Source of the DNA: Pieris napi
Taxonomy: Eukaryota; Arthropoda; Insecta; Lepidoptera; Pieridae
Length of the DNA stretch: 64,000 nt
NCBI RefSeq assembly: GCF_905475465.1
Contig: NC_062235.1
Span: 2,428,001-2,492,000 of the forward strand
Reading direction: 5' to 3'
The translations under genes and the position numbers were made by a program. The notes beneath the pieces were generated by a model that searched no databases, was not told the origin of the DNA, and saw only the letters and a list, made by a program, of their open reading frames with translations. Below, one piece after another: positions 12,501 through 27,500 of the stretch (position 1 is the first letter of the stretch; every line of letters begins with the position of its first letter).

Positions 12501-15500
12501 GTGATGTAAGGATTCAGACGACAATATCAAATACGATTTCTCGAACGAGTAGTTTATAGCGACGACATTATGTTATGAATAGCTTTATTATGTCGCAGTA
12601 ATGGCATCGATTAGAATTCCAAATACCTATGCAATTATTAACCATTCAATGTAAATATCGAATGATATCATCCAAAGTCGTTGTTAGTAGCTGTTAGTTC
12701 AATAACAGCACTCACAAAAGCAATTAAATAGATTAAAGCTTTAAAGTATCCCATTTCAATATAATTTCAGTAAACAAACTCACACGCAAACAAACATTTT
12801 AGGCGTATAAACAAAAATAAATAATATTAAAAGGTAAGGTAAAGGCTAAACCCCTGCCCAAACAATCTAGAAGTAAGCTAGAGTGTAAAATGTTGTTAAA
12901 AATTAGATATGTTGAGCAAATATATAGACCAACAAACGCAAAGATTTTTGTTACGGTAATTAAAAGGAGAGCACATCGAGTTTTTTGTTCATTTGCCAAA
13001 CCCTCATTTCGCTATTTTTTGCTACTTCCAATGGCGATACCGACAGCGAATAATTGATAATCAGTTTTTGTTCCGCGCGATTCCAAGGTAGCCGTCAGCA
13101 GATATCGGGAGCACATCGAACTTGTACACAAAAACGTCGGTCGATATCGCCGGTGGAAATTATAATGTAATTTCTTTAAATAAAATCTCTCAAAGGAGTT
13201 TCATTCTAACTATGATTTTATAAAACTATATTAAAAATACCCTTTTAAAGATATATGGTATCTATTTAATAGAAAAAAAAATGTAATGAAGGAATAACCA
13301 TAAGGGGAGTTTACGAGAGGAAAACTTTTTTTTATAGATGTTAAGACCGACATGGACACTCAATGCCACAAGGCTCGCGAGTGCGTAGCCGGCCTTTATT
13401 TTTTATTAGACGATACATTTTTGTCATAGGGAAATTGCAATAGCACTAAGTCTCTAAGTGAGATATAGTCGAAAGCGTGTATTATTAAATAATACAAACA
13501 TTTTTATAAATGTATGTTTTCAAAACATCGCGTTTGGTACTTGATCACGGCATGCCTTCATTATATGGAATTAAAATTAACAAATACGATAATTATTCGT
13601 ATTATCTGGTACTCAAGAACAAAACAAAAGAACGCGCTACAGCCTGCGTCAGTACTTTAATACCCAATAGCTATAACGATTTCAATTCAATGTTGAGTTT
13701 TTGTAGAGTTAGCCCTACGCTGGAAGTTATGGATCGGGCGCTGATCCAAGCTCAGCTAGTCTCCGATTGTAAACTCACCCTGCTCCAATGTAATTAGATG
13801 TAACAACTGCCTCGGCAGGACCCCGGAAGAGACATGTCAGGTTAAACCGCTTGTCACGTGATGTTTGGACGTTGTCACTGAATTGTACCACCACGATGTT
13901 TGTCATTGTATCGCCGTACTGTATGGGCAAATTCAATAATATAAATCATTATGTTAGCTTTTAATATTTATATAATTAAATTGTAAAAAAAAATTATGAA
14001 ACATATTCTTAAGAATCTTGCAAAGCTCAAAGAGAGTATTAAAAAAATCAGTAATGTTATCAAAATTCTTTATAATAAAAAGATGTTATCGTATTTATTA
14101 GATTAATAGTTGTAAATTACCACATTATTATATGTATTATATTATCGTGTTTAAGAAACAGTGACATTCGATTACATATACTTTCATAATAAACCCGCTC
14201 ACTTGTATCTATGTTAGTACCAAATAAATAAAAAAGCAATAAACTAATACAACCTAATATGTTTAAAAAATAATTATTTAGTTTTATGATAATGACATAT
14301 CTGCAAGAGCAGTGGACTTGTGGCTTCAGCGTGGTACTCTGAAACCTGAGGTCGTAGATTCGAGCCGTGCTGTGCATCCATAGACTTTGTCTATGTGCGC
14401 ATTTGACAATCGTTAAGAAACCGGCACGGTTCAAGAAGGTTGATCACCTATTTGCCTATTAGAAATGATTACAGAACAGATAATGTCACTGAGACCTTAA
14501 AGGTTGTAGCGCCACTGGTACTGTAAAGATAATTGTGAAATAATATAGAAAATAAAACGTACCCGCTGTGTCCCGCATTCCGGATAACCGTGTGCACCTG
14601 TTATACGTAGAACATTTTGAACACCACCATTTCCTCTGAAGAAGCACCGGTCGTAGAAACCGTACGTGTACATACGGCCGAAGAAACCTTCAGGTAGACG
14701 TAATGTGAACTCCATGCCATCCTCATTACATACTTGGGATACTGAAAATAATATTTTAGCTATATTCACACACAGTTAGACACTTGCTATCGCGAAATTT
14801 TTTGTAGATATTGATATGTTCTTTAATATTGTGGAACATTTTTTTGTTCTTCATCAATAGTTTTTGCAGCGCATGCGATGAAATATATTTTATAGGAATT
14901 TTTTACACCTTGGGTAACAAATATCTATAAAATATCTTAAGTAGAGAAAAGGACACAAGAACAGTGTCTTCTCTTTAATAAAGACTGAGTAGTGTTGGTG
15001 GAGTCTTTCTTATGCTAAATATCGTTATTAGTATATTATGTTAGACTTAAATTACTTATTAGTTTTGAGTAAGTTAGATTGATATCTCCAACGAGGTCTC
15101 TGGGAAGAGACTTTGTATTAAATATATCTATATCTATATATATAATAAAACTAAGTCGATAAAATGTGCGTGCCGATAAAACTTAAAAAGGAGTCCCGAC
15201 ACGATAAAGGGACTTATGTGGTGTGATAGCCCTTTATCCCCCCTCGAACAAGAAAGTTCCCGTTTTAATCTAAAGGGCATGTTTTTAAAGATATAAGGGA
15301 CTTTCCGACCCTTCAACTTGGAAATTAAGTGCAGTAGCGCCATCTGTTATCGAATATTTGAACTTCGTTCAATTAGTTCTCAAAATATTTAAAAATTTAG
15401 GTTTTTAAATTTCGCGCCTTTACTACATACGCTACCGCTACAGAAGCTAGAAAGTTCCCGTTTTAATCTAAAGGGCGTGTTTCTAAAGATATAAGGAACT

Positions 15501-18500
15501 TTCCAACCCTACAACTTGGAAATTAAGTATAGTGGCGCCATCTGTTATCGAATATTTGAACTTCATTCAGGACAACGATTGTTTGGGTTGCATTTCCAAA
15601 AGCGTTGCGAGCAATTGTAGCATGTGTAGTAGTGACACGAAATTTAAAATTCCAATTACAATAAAGTCTTAAATTTAATTTGTTGCTATTATAAAGTTAT
15701 TAAATTTTGTGTATTTATACGTCATTAGCTAACTTATATTTTGGAGTTAAAGCGACATAATTTTAGTTATCCAAATTAGTTCTCAAAACATTAAAAAATT
15801 TAGGTTTATAAATTTCGCGCTTTTACTACAAATGCTACCGCTATAGAACCTTTTATTATGGCGGACGATAATGACCAGAATACTCTAGAAGGTGTGTTCA
15901 ACTACCATTGAATATAGCCGAACAACAATTCCCGGTATGTAAAATTTCAGGAAAATCTGGACGTGGTCAAATTCTAAAACAAGCTAAAATTATCATCTGG
16001 GATGAATGCACCATGGCCCATAAAAAATTTATAGAAGCCATGAACAGAACATTACAAGAATTGCGAAAAAAACTCTGAAATAATGGGAGGAGCTCTACTC
16101 ATACTCTCAGGAGATTTTCGACAAACACTTCCAGTTATTCCCAAGTCAACATCAGCAGACGAGATCAATGCATGCTTGAAAAAATCACATCTCTGGCCAC
16201 AAGTACAAATACTGCAATTAACAAAAAACATGAGAGTTGAATTATCAAGAGATGAAACAACAGCACAATTTGCTAAAATACTTTTACAAATCGGCGAAGG
16301 TACATATCCTACTGACCAAACGACCGGCCTCATTGAACTTAATAGTGATTTCTGTAATATAGCCACTACTGAAGACGAACTAATCGACAAAATTTATCCA
16401 AATATTATTCAGAACTATACTAATGCAGAGTGGTTATTTCAAAGAGCAATTTTGGCCACTAAAAATAATATTGTTGACGATATCAATTTTAATATTCTAA
16501 AGAAAATACCTGGTGAAGAGAAAATATATAAATCGATCGACACGATGGTATCCATTGAAGAAAGTGTCAACTTCCCCACTGAATTTCTAAACTCTTTACA
16601 AGTACCAGGAATGCCATTACACTGCCTTCGTCTGAAAATTGGAACTCCAATCATACTACTCAGAAATCTCAACTCCCCAAAATTATGTAATGGAACTAGA
16701 ATGATCGTAAAACAGCTATCGAATAATATCATTGAAGCTGAACTTATTTCTGGAAAGACCAAAGGACAGACAGTATATTTTATACCTAGATTACCTCTGA
16801 TCTCTTCGGAATTGCCATTTCAATTTAAAAGACTGCAGTTTCCAATAAAATTAGCCTTTAGTTTTACAATTAACAAAGCGCAAGGACAAACTTTAAAATA
16901 TTGTGAAAGAATCCTGCTTCTCTCACGGTCAGCTATATGTAGCTTGCTCAAGAGTAGGAAATCCGAAAAATTTATGTATATATACTCCGGACAATAAAAT
17001 GAAAAATGTTGTTTATAAACAAGTATTGTAAATAAGTAATGAGAAAACGTTTTCAATCAACTTTTTTTTTACTTTTTACGTCATAGTTTATTTTTTTATT
17101 TTGACTTTACCACGTCATCTCATATCAACTCCCGGGCGAAGCCGGGTTTTTTAGCTAGTCTAATATATAAAATTCTCGTGTCGCGGTGTTTGTGGTTAAA
17201 CTCATCCGAAACGGCTTGACCGATTCTCATGAAATTTTATGTGCATATTGGGTATGTCTGAGAATCGGACAACATCTATTTTTCATACCCCTAAATTATT
17301 ATTTTTTCATTTTTAGATAATTTTTTTAATATACAGCATTAAAAAATACATACAACCCCTAATTTTCACCCCTCTACAATCCCTCTATTTTTTATTATAA
17401 ATGATAAACATGGCAAAACGACGTTTGCCGGATCAGCTAGTACATATATATAAAAGCTTTCCACCTTCATGTTTTTTTATGTAACATAGGGCAAACGGCA
17501 GGGCTTATCTGATGTTAAGTGATACCGCCATAGCGCTTAACACTTACATTGCCATAGCGCTCCAAAGCGCGTTGCATGCCTTTTAAGAATTTAAATCGTG
17601 GTTATATATAATGCATATAACTCAGATATGCTAGGTTTGACTCCCCACTGTATATATTTTGGATTTGACTGAGGAACGTACTAAAAATTCAAAACAAAAG
17701 AAAACAGTATTTATTCCACTGAAGCATTAACGATTTTGATATCGCAGTTTTTTTTTACAATTTGACAGTATAAAATTAATAAATAAATAAACTAAACATA
17801 ATTGTTACAAAAATACATAATATCGTAAGGTTTCAATAATAAGATTCTACTGTAATTTACGTATTTAAATACAAAGATACACTGGTGCCGTTCAGTGATA
17901 GCAATAAATTTTAAGTTTTACACTCTATTGTATGAAAATGTGTCGCGGAAAATGTAATACGCGACAATAAATTCATTATTACATCACCCAAGCTTTGTTT
18001 ATCAAAATATAAATAAGATAATAAAAACTATTGGTTTTTCCATATCTATTTAAATTAATTATATTTAAGTTATTTAACATTCTTTGCAAGATAAAGCTGA
18101 AGTTTTATTATATTTTCACGCCTTTTTCTCTCCGGTACGCAGATACCACGAATCTCCACTTTCATGACATTCACCATGTTCGTTGGTTATGAGTACTAAC
18201 TTGTACTATCTCTAGTACCTCCTACGGTCCAGGTTTGTACGACAAGGCCTAGCCAACCCGATTTCCCCGGTTCATCCCCGTTGTATATCCTACTTATTAA
18301 CCACCTCTCATCATCCGTTCTACATGGCCAAACTTAAGTATTTAACCCACAATCAATCAAAATCATTTATTCATATAGGTAACACAATGTACACTTATGA
18401 ACGTCAAAAAAGAAATATATATTAAATGCTTCTTTACATTTACTGCCAGTTCTCAAATCAAGGCCGTAGAACTGAAGAGAAGAACTGGAAATAAACTCTC

Positions 18501-21500
18501 CGCCACTCTTTTTAATCGCCAAGTTTTTTTGTTTTACACATTGTTTGTAAGGAGCTGCAACCATTACACCATGTTCCACATGACATCTTAAGTAAATAGT
18601 TAAATCATAATAATGAAATAAATTTAAAACAAAGATTTGTCCTCTATCTGCGGGAGGTATGGTGAAATAGAAGTACGCACTTACATTCTAGTGGGAACAA
18701 CACGAAAATACATAGTCGAAATAACTAACATCACCGCACAAATTCAAGTTCGACGAGTAACCACACTGCTCATAAATTATTCATAATTAAAATAGATTTT
18801 GTCTTTACAATTAGCTATATTGTTAATCGACAAAGCATTTTACTGCGTATTTAAAAATCAACTGTAAATTCCAACAGGAATTTAGATTCCAGCTTTCACG
18901 TTAACTTTTAGTTCCACGTGCCCTCAAGGAAGCCAGTGCTACTGAAAGAACTATATTGGCGCAGAGACTAGCTATAGAAGTAACTATCGTACAAAGCTTG
19001 TCACAGCTTGTTGTATGTAAATTAAAATACTTACCATCTAAACAATCGTCAGCGATTCGTCCAGATGCCCGTTCATAGAAGTCGTATTCGTTTGCGGTAT
19101 TGTCGAAATGTGCAGGATTCGCCGCGTCCAACTCTCGTGTATCACGATCACTTAGCTCGCAGTTATCGCGTGGTTCAACACCGAAGGCTCCTTCCCTATA
19201 AAATATATTTAAGAACATAAACCAAGTACTAAAGCAAACATTTCTTGACGATTGTTATATACTACAAATGAAAGTAATAAAAATTCAGCAATAAACAAGC
19301 CATAGTCTAAACTCTAAAGGAATGCCAGCAAGCTTGTTTGATTGTACTTTTCAAGATGGCGTCTAAAATCCTGAAAATTAGTTTTAAAATAAAACAGTTT
19401 ATTTCTTTCAAGTTCAAAGAATTATGAAGACCAATGGTATTTATTACGACACTGTATAATCGTATAATAGATTAATATTATAAATTCAGTAATATAATGT
19501 AACCTACAAAAGAATATCGTCTTTGTTTTCGATAAAAAAAGGGATATGATATTATCTTATCTAAAGCTTACGAAATATGTTTACAAACCTGAAGTTGAAC
19601 GACCGACATATAAAGTCCCTGGCCTCGATACATTCGCGCTGGCATTGAGCCAGCGATTGTGCGGTAGTGAATCGCCTTACAAATCGTCTCTGCATACGTT
19701 GTCGCCCAACTTGTCTAAAGCTCTCTTCCTCACAACGGGATCCTTGCCAGGGCCTCTGTCCGATCTGTGGACGGATCGGTCCACCGATCGGTCCTCCGAT
19801 TGGTCCACCGATCGGCCCACCTAAGGGTCCAATTTGTCCACCGATAGGACCAGACGGACCTATTGGTGCTATCGGACCATCTGGCTCGTAGCCACCATAA
19901 CTAGGTCCACCTAAGAACAGGGCAAAATTTAGCTTTAATCAAATGTATAGTAAATATACATGACTTCTGGGGCTTCTAATTCTGTCAAAACATGTTTTTT
20001 TCCAATAAATGTTATAAAGCGTAAGATATAATATGATATCTCAAAATAGCAACCGCAAAGCGATAAGCGAATATAAACTGTAATCGTTATTTGCCATAAT
20101 AAATGTTCTCCGAAACACATAGTCAGATTTAGATTTAAGCGTTGTTGATTAAGAGAAAGCATTATATTTTTATAAAACAGGGAACAATCGGTCAGGAGGG
20201 TCATCTGATCTTAAGTGCGTAGAATCTTGGACAGTGACAGAGACTATTTTGAAAAACTGGAAGCGTTCGAGATCTGGGTGTATAGACGGTTGATTAAAAT
20301 ATCTTGGACATAAAAAATAGATTGGTGCTGGACAAAATGGAGAAGAACAAAGAAGTGTTTATGACGCTCAAGAAAAGGAAACTTGAGTATTTCGGACACG
20401 TTTTACGTAACACCAAAAAATATGGGCTCCTTCAACGAATCATACAAGGCAAGGCAGGTAGAAGGAGACCTGGCCGCAGACGCATGTCATGCGCGGCATC
20501 CAAAATTATACTAGCTATGATGATCGCCAACTAAATAAATAAGATTACGAAGAACTACGTTAAACTTACCAATGGGCCTCTCAATAGGTGGTGCGTAGTT
20601 TCCCCGGTAACCACCAGGTCTGTCTATAGGTCTTCTTATACCAAATGTAGGCCTTGGTTCCACAGGAATTCTAAATTTAACATAGAAAACATAAATTATG
20701 ATGATATAATCTTTAATCCGAACTTGTCTTGGTCTTAATCGAACAAAATTATGTAAAAATTAAATGAAGATGAACTGATATATATAATTTAATAATAACC
20801 TATCTGGAGCTGGCCTTATAGCAGTGTCTGGATACCGATCAGCTGTTGGATACCGATCAGCAGTTGGATACCGATCAGCAGTTGGATACCGATCAGAAGT
20901 TGGATACCGATCAGAAGTTGGGTAGCGATCTGACGTCGGATAACGATCACCACCATAATATCCACCGCGCCCATATCCTGTTTATTGAAATAATTATACT
21001 TGTGGAACATGAAATTAATATCAAGACTATGGGTCTTGGGTCAAGTTAACACAACTTAATTAAAATTAATCTATCGAGGGATATACGTAAACCAAAGGGG
21101 TTTTCTTAGAAAGATAATAACTAAAACAAATACTTCTTTGTTATCTGTAATTAACATCTTATAATAAATTAAAGGAATGTGATCTCTCAAAAGGTTAGTG
21201 CTTACCAGGATATGATGATCCGTTTGGTGGATATTTGTCATACATATCTGGGTATCTATCACCGCCTAGTGGCGTAGGATCCCGGTTTACACCAACCGGG
21301 TATCGGCTATATGGATACCGGTACTCATTACCGGGGTAACGGTCCTGATCGTATCTATCAGGATATCTAGGATAGCCCGGTCGATATCTGCCGGGTTGGA
21401 TCGGATATCTGTCCTGTGGATACCGATCTGAGTAATCGTCGATTGGGTATCTACTTATCGGGTACCGGTCTACTGGATATCGCCCAATCTCATTGTCAAT

Positions 21501-24500
21501 TGGATATCGTTCACCATCTATAGGATATTTACCACCTGGATAACGGTCAATAGGTATTCTATTTGGGTATTGGTCGACAGTAGGTGGGTATCGGTCAGAA
21601 GGTGGGTATCGGTCATTTGGGGGTGGATACCGATCAGGCACTGCTGGATAGCGATCAGACACTGGAACTACTGGATAACGAGATGGATATCTGTCAGCAG
21701 GAGCCGGGTAACGGTCAGAAGGTGGAGGGTATCGATCGGAGGGTGGTGGGTATCGATCAGAAGGTGGTGGGTATCGGTCGGAAGGTGGTGGATATCTATC
21801 GAGAGGGTATCTGTCAGGCCCAACACCAGGTGGGTATCTGTCATCCGGATATCTGTCATCTGGATATCTTTCCGGGTAGCGATCGTCTGCACCAGCCGGG
21901 TAGCGATCGTCCGGGTATCGGTCCGGGCGGTTGTAGTATTTGTCGTCATCATATCTATCATCATCCGGATAGCGGTCTACGCCCGGAGGATATCTATCTC
22001 TATCCCTGTCCCTGTCTCTGTCACTGTTGGTACCACCTTGAAATATAAAAATTATTTCGTAAGCGGATTATAAAAGAAAAAGGTATCAATCAACATATAG
22101 GTATGAAGAGCTGTTTACAGCATGCGAATTACACTTCTAACTACAATAAATAATATTAACTACTTCTAGCTACGATAACGTGCTCTATCTACAGGAAAAT
22201 GAACCAACTACTTAGTGTATAACTATTAATATAAATATTAAATAGCCTTCATAATAAACAATTAACTATAACTGTCACCCTAATATAAATTCAAAGATAT
22301 ATTCTAACTTATCTTCTTTACCTAGACACAACAATGGATACGTGCAACAATATTTAAAACACAATAAATAAAATTAAAAATCAAACTACTAAAACCGTTC
22401 ATGCATCGAACCTGATTTATTTGGCTTTCCCCAGGATGACTGCGAACCACCGCTGGGCACATCATTCTCCCCAGTTACTATTTGATCTGGACCCCAAAAT
22501 TTTGACAACATTAGATATTTAATTCCAATTTAAGACGTTATATTAAACTGCAACGAATATGGAACGCGAACGTTTTCATTTTACATTCCTTTTGCAACCA
22601 ACTTTTCTTGCAGGCGGAATATAGTAACGGCTCAAATATTCTAACTTTGATTTTGTTCCCTTTGAAGAAGAGACTTGGGCCGTGGGGTTCAAATGCATTG
22701 GCTAATTAAATATTTAAGTTGGCGCCTGATAGTACCTGTGACCCCAAAGCTTTCCTCGGCCAACGAATAAGGATCGCAATAAAGGTTAAAGATACACTGC
22801 CACAGGGACCAAACTTTTAAAATTTGTTTTAATTTTCTATCGATTTATTTTTAATTAAATGTAACATAGCATAAGTAGATTGCCTTATCTAGCATTCCTA
22901 ATATGATACACATATTATGCATGGTAATGGTTATGAAAAAATCTGTAAGTATAATAATTAATCGGTTCTAATCTAAAGTATGGATTACGTTACTTAAAAA
23001 AGAAACAAAATGTGTTCTTCATTTGTTTTTTCATTTAAATAAAACTTCTTAAAAGAATAAACTCGACGTACAATTTATAATATTGATTTATATTATATTA
23101 TGGTGCTAAAACATACACCGTGTGTTTTATAGGCGATTTATAGGAATATAAATATTTTTTAAACATTCGTCGATAAAGTACATAATTACCAATTGGAAGC
23201 AGAAGTAACTAGCTTGTATATTGGGTTCGAAAGTATATTTATGTGGTAATTTCGCGAGCAGCCTTTAAACGGCTATCTATATATCTGTTACGGACAACGA
23301 ACAATACAGTTTATAAAGCCGACGACCGAAGCTGCAAGCCAGATGTTATTCTTGGAAGCGGTCGGCGGGTGCGCAGGTAGCGGAAGGGCCGGTCGGTCCC
23401 TTTAACCAGCGTGGTATTTTAGGATTAGTTTAAGGTTTTTATTTTGTATAGTCAGATAGATTTAAGCAGCCGTGCCGGACGGACGTTAGTCGTAAGCTTG
23501 CTTCTCTGTATTATAATTGTATCACCATCACTAACGTTCGGCCAATAAACATAACATTTATAACTCCACGAGTTTCATTTCGAGAATAGCGGCGGTGGTT
23601 CAGATCGACACCGTACGCTTATAGTTTGGTCCTTCGAGAAGCCGGATAATCAGAAGAATAATACTCTACGCATCGACGCCGAGAAGAAGGAAGATTTTAC
23701 CTGCGATCCCAGGAAGATTTTCATCGGCAGTACTACCTGCGATCCCAGGAGTACGTGCAGAGGGTTGACTTCATTGCCTGTACAAAGTGACTCGCCGCAT
23801 CGACGTATTGCTGCTGTGGGTCGCCGAAGGAAAGCATTGTCCACCAGTTCATCGAAGCGAAGAATACAATCGACTTCAAAATGAACACAAGAAGCCGACA
23901 AGCTAAGAGGGCAGAAGAAATCGATGAAGATGTACGGACAGAAAACGTGCCGTTAGAATCACCATCGAAAGTACTACAACGAAGACTAGCCGATATTACA
24001 CACGACAGTGAGTCAGTTGAATCAATACGGAGGAGTGAAGCCGTTGATTCAAAGTTGTTACCTGTGGGTTCAGCATCACAGACCTCAAGAAATACAATGA
24101 GGTCGAAAGCATCCCGTGTAAGGCAAGCTGAATACGAAGTCCAAAAACGCTTGGTCGCATTAGAAAAAGAACATTTAAGAAAAAAGTTCGAATTAAAGAA
24201 GCAGGAGATGGAACAAGAGATGGAGCTTGAAATGAAATTGTTAAAGAAGCAAATCGCTGTTGACTTACCCAGAGCAGACGACGAAGAGAGTATCGTCGAA
24301 TGCTTGCCAGAACAGCGGAACGGAAACAACTCCGCTGCTATGGTAGAAAGATGGATAAGAAGTCATAGCGGCGTGAATAATCTATCTCAGGGTGATAGGG
24401 AAGAAGACACAGTGCTCGCAGAACGCGAGAAGCCATGCATACAAAATGTGTCTTGGGAAATAGAGCGGCCCATATCACCTATCGAAGAGGCCTCCGTGAC

Positions 24501-27500
24501 GAAAACGCGATCCCACGATCGAGGGATGAAACAGCTCATGGTATGGGATGGAATGGCCCTTGAAAAAATTGCTACAAACAGACCCCCTGTACGACATGCT
24601 CAAGATCTGCCGCAGTTTAACGGGAATGTCTGCGACTGGCGTTACTTTAAAGTTGCTTATGAAGACTCAACGAAGCTTTACAAATACTCTAAAGTGGAAA
24701 ACATGGCAAGATTACGCACATGTCTTACGGGATCCGCTAAAGAAACAGTCGCCGTATTATTAAGTACTGCGTGCGATCCCGAGCTTATTATGAATGCACT
24801 GGATCAGTGTTATGGGCAACCGCAGATTATAATTGATAAAGCGCTGGAAGAAATAAAGCGATGTGGTATCGATGGGTGTGAAAAAGCGCACCATAGGTTG
24901 TTGCATTGGGTAGTACACAAGCCACAACAACAACCATTGTTGGTGAAACCATCAACATCCAACTCAGAGGCTGAAGTTGTTATGTCGACCTCTGTGACGG
25001 CAAAGGATGAATGTCAAGCCGTCTTACTTGGAAAGGTTGTAAAAACTCATGCCCTATTAGACGAAGGGTCGACTATTACAATCATCGAGGAAAAATTAGC
25101 CCTCGAATTAGGTGCGAGCGGGTCAAAGAAGCCGCTGAAAATTCAAGGAGTTAGTTCTCAAACGAAAGATTTTGAGAGCCAACACGTCAAAATTGACGTC
25201 AGTCGCTACGACGGAGGGGCTAATTACACTTTGAAAGCGCGAACGATGCGTGATTTCGATATTGGTAGCCAAAGAATTAGCGCGGATGATTTGCGCTACA
25301 AACATTTGGTTAAGTTACCACTCCAACAAATGATTGGCGAAGCTAAACCACAATTGTTAATTGGAGCAGACAATTGGCATCTCATCGTTTCCAGAAAAGT
25401 ATACAGTGGGAAGAAAAATGAACCGGCTGCATCTTTAACACGATTAGGCTGGATTTTACATGGTACAGCACCTATACGAAGTTTAATAGAAGACAACGAA
25501 CGTGTTTTACACTGCATAAAAAAGGCGGCAGAAATCGACGTTTACAAAGAAACAACAGATGAGCGTCTAGAGGCGATATTAAAACAAAGTTTTGCAATAG
25601 ATACCTTGGGTATAAATAATAAAAAAAGGTTAACAAGTGCCGACGCACGTGCAGTTCAATTGTTCAATACAACAATAGAGAAACGGGAAAGGCGTTACTA
25701 CCTGGGATTGCCGTGGAAGACTGATAGCACGAAATTCCCAGAAAGCTATAATATGGCATTTAAGCGGCTTAAAAGCATTGAACGGAAAATGGATCAGTCG
25801 TACGAGTTTAAACAGTCATATACAAAACAAATAAATAATCTGTTGGAGAAGAATTACGCCCGCCCTGTTGAAGGAACCAGAATATTGACATCAAAAGAGT
25901 GGTACTTACCTCATTTTGCTGTAACCAACCCTAATAAACCGGGTAAAGTTCGTCTAGTATTTGATGCAGCGGCAAGATCAAATGAAGTATGCTTGAACGA
26001 TGAGCTGCTAGATGGGCCAGACTTATTGCAATCATTGCCTGGTATATTATTTATGTTTCGCGAGAGAAAATACGCGACAACAGCCGACATTAGAGAAATG
26101 TTCCTGCAGATTAAAGTGAACGAAGACGATCAAGTTGCTCAAAAGTTTCTATGGCGGGGTGAAAATCGAGATAAGCCTCCAAAAGAATACGTTATGACTT
26201 CATTGATATTTGGAGCTATGAGCTCGCCATTTCTAGCACACAGCGTAAGGGATTACAACGCTTCGTGCTACCGTACTACACATCCGAACGCTTATAATGC
26301 TATAACAAAAAATCATTATATGGATGATTACGTAGATAGCTTTGATACCGAAGACGAAGCCATAAAAACAATGCAAGAAGTTATTGAAGTTCATAGCTAT
26401 GCCGGGTTTACATTGGCTGGATGGAATTCAAACTCACAAAGGATAGTGGAAGCTACGCCTACTGAGCTTCGCTCTACAAGCCCCAAAGAGTTGGGAACCA
26501 CACCCTTATATTATGAGAAGACATTAGGAATAATTTGGGAGGCCGCAGAAGATGTACTTTCCTTTAACACAAGCCTCCACAGAGTTCCTCAAGAAGTGAA
26601 GCAGGGAATTAGGCAACCGACTAAAAGAGAAGCTTTAGGAGCCGTTATGTCAGTTTTTGATCCGTTAGGGTTAATAAGTTATTATACCGTAACGGCGAAA
26701 ATAATTCTACAACAGTTATGGAGATTGAAGACAGGATGGGATGAAGAAATTCCTACTGACCAAGCTTCGGAGTTTAAACAATGGTTGTGTCAGTTAGAAA
26801 ATGTAAAAACACTGAAGATACCTAGATGGTATAATTACACGAGGGGAGCAATATTTACGTGTCTAAGTACAAGAGCTGTACATATTGAGATAGTTGCATC
26901 GCTTTCTACGGTCTCGGCTCTGATGGCACTAAGAAGGATGGCGGCGCGACGAGATTGGCCGCAAATTATATATTCTGATAATGCAACCAACTTCAAAGGC
27001 GCAGACTTAGAACTGAGGAAAGCGATGGAAAAATGGACTCCAGAGATCGAGAATTTATGTCTAGTTCAACGGACAGAATGGCGATACATTGCTCCAGGAG
27101 CCCCGCATCAAGGCGGTGCATGGGAACGCTTAATAAGAACAATAAAAGACGCCATTAGAATCGTCTTGACAGAGAAGTACCCTAAGGAGGAAACTTTCAG
27201 CACGCTTATGACTGAAATAGAGTACAGTGTGAACGCAAGGCCACTAACGCACGTTCCAGTAAATCCGGACGACCCAGAGGCTTTAACTCCAAATCATTTT
27301 CTGCTTGGAGCTCCAGACACAATGCCTATATTAGGCACCTCACCACACGTTACTAAAAGAACGTGGAAGACGGCGCAAGCATTAGCCGATGAATTTTGGC
27401 GAAGATGGGTTAAGGAATATCTTCCTACTTTAAACGCCAGGGGACACACGGCAAGAATGAAAAGCCCCGTAAAATTCGGCGATGTGGTCATCATTATGGA

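Larger units (their letters stand above)
10744..14741 (-). other. nompA: Exons encoding the ZP domain
   Basis: Four exons (14563-14741, 13779-13918, 12136-12372, 10744-10894) encode the zona pellucida domain. The ZP-N half has SQVCNEDGMEFTLRLPEGFF, DRCFFRGNGG, PECGTQR and then YGDTMTNIVVVQFSDN with NLTC. The ZP-C half has KVRLLILYQGRPTTTIAVGD, LTFRLEAQDGYNYATDIFAT, GCPVDPDVFPELD and VRTCRDGCQP. The conserved cysteines of both halves are present. ZP domains polymerise into extracellular filaments (family knowledge). Confidence 0.9.

Noticed and set aside
13510..13797. A 95-codon plus-strand frame in a PAN-ZP intron
   Set aside because: No family resemblance, and its end overlaps the well-supported minus-strand ZP exon.
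20824..20940. Short regular repeats resembling a CRISPR array or satellite
   Set aside because: There are no spacers, the unit is 18 bp, it is in frame within a coding exon, and the organism is eukaryotic.
21570..22073. Long open frames on the plus strand across the RYP region, rich in Trp, Arg, Val and Ser
   Set aside because: They are the complement of the RYP repeats, which keep every frame open. The minus-strand frame alone has matching splice phases and domain context.
23733..24329. A 198-codon minus-strand frame inside the BEL element
   Set aside because: A shadow of the gag coiled-coil region on the other strand; the plus-strand polyprotein explains it.
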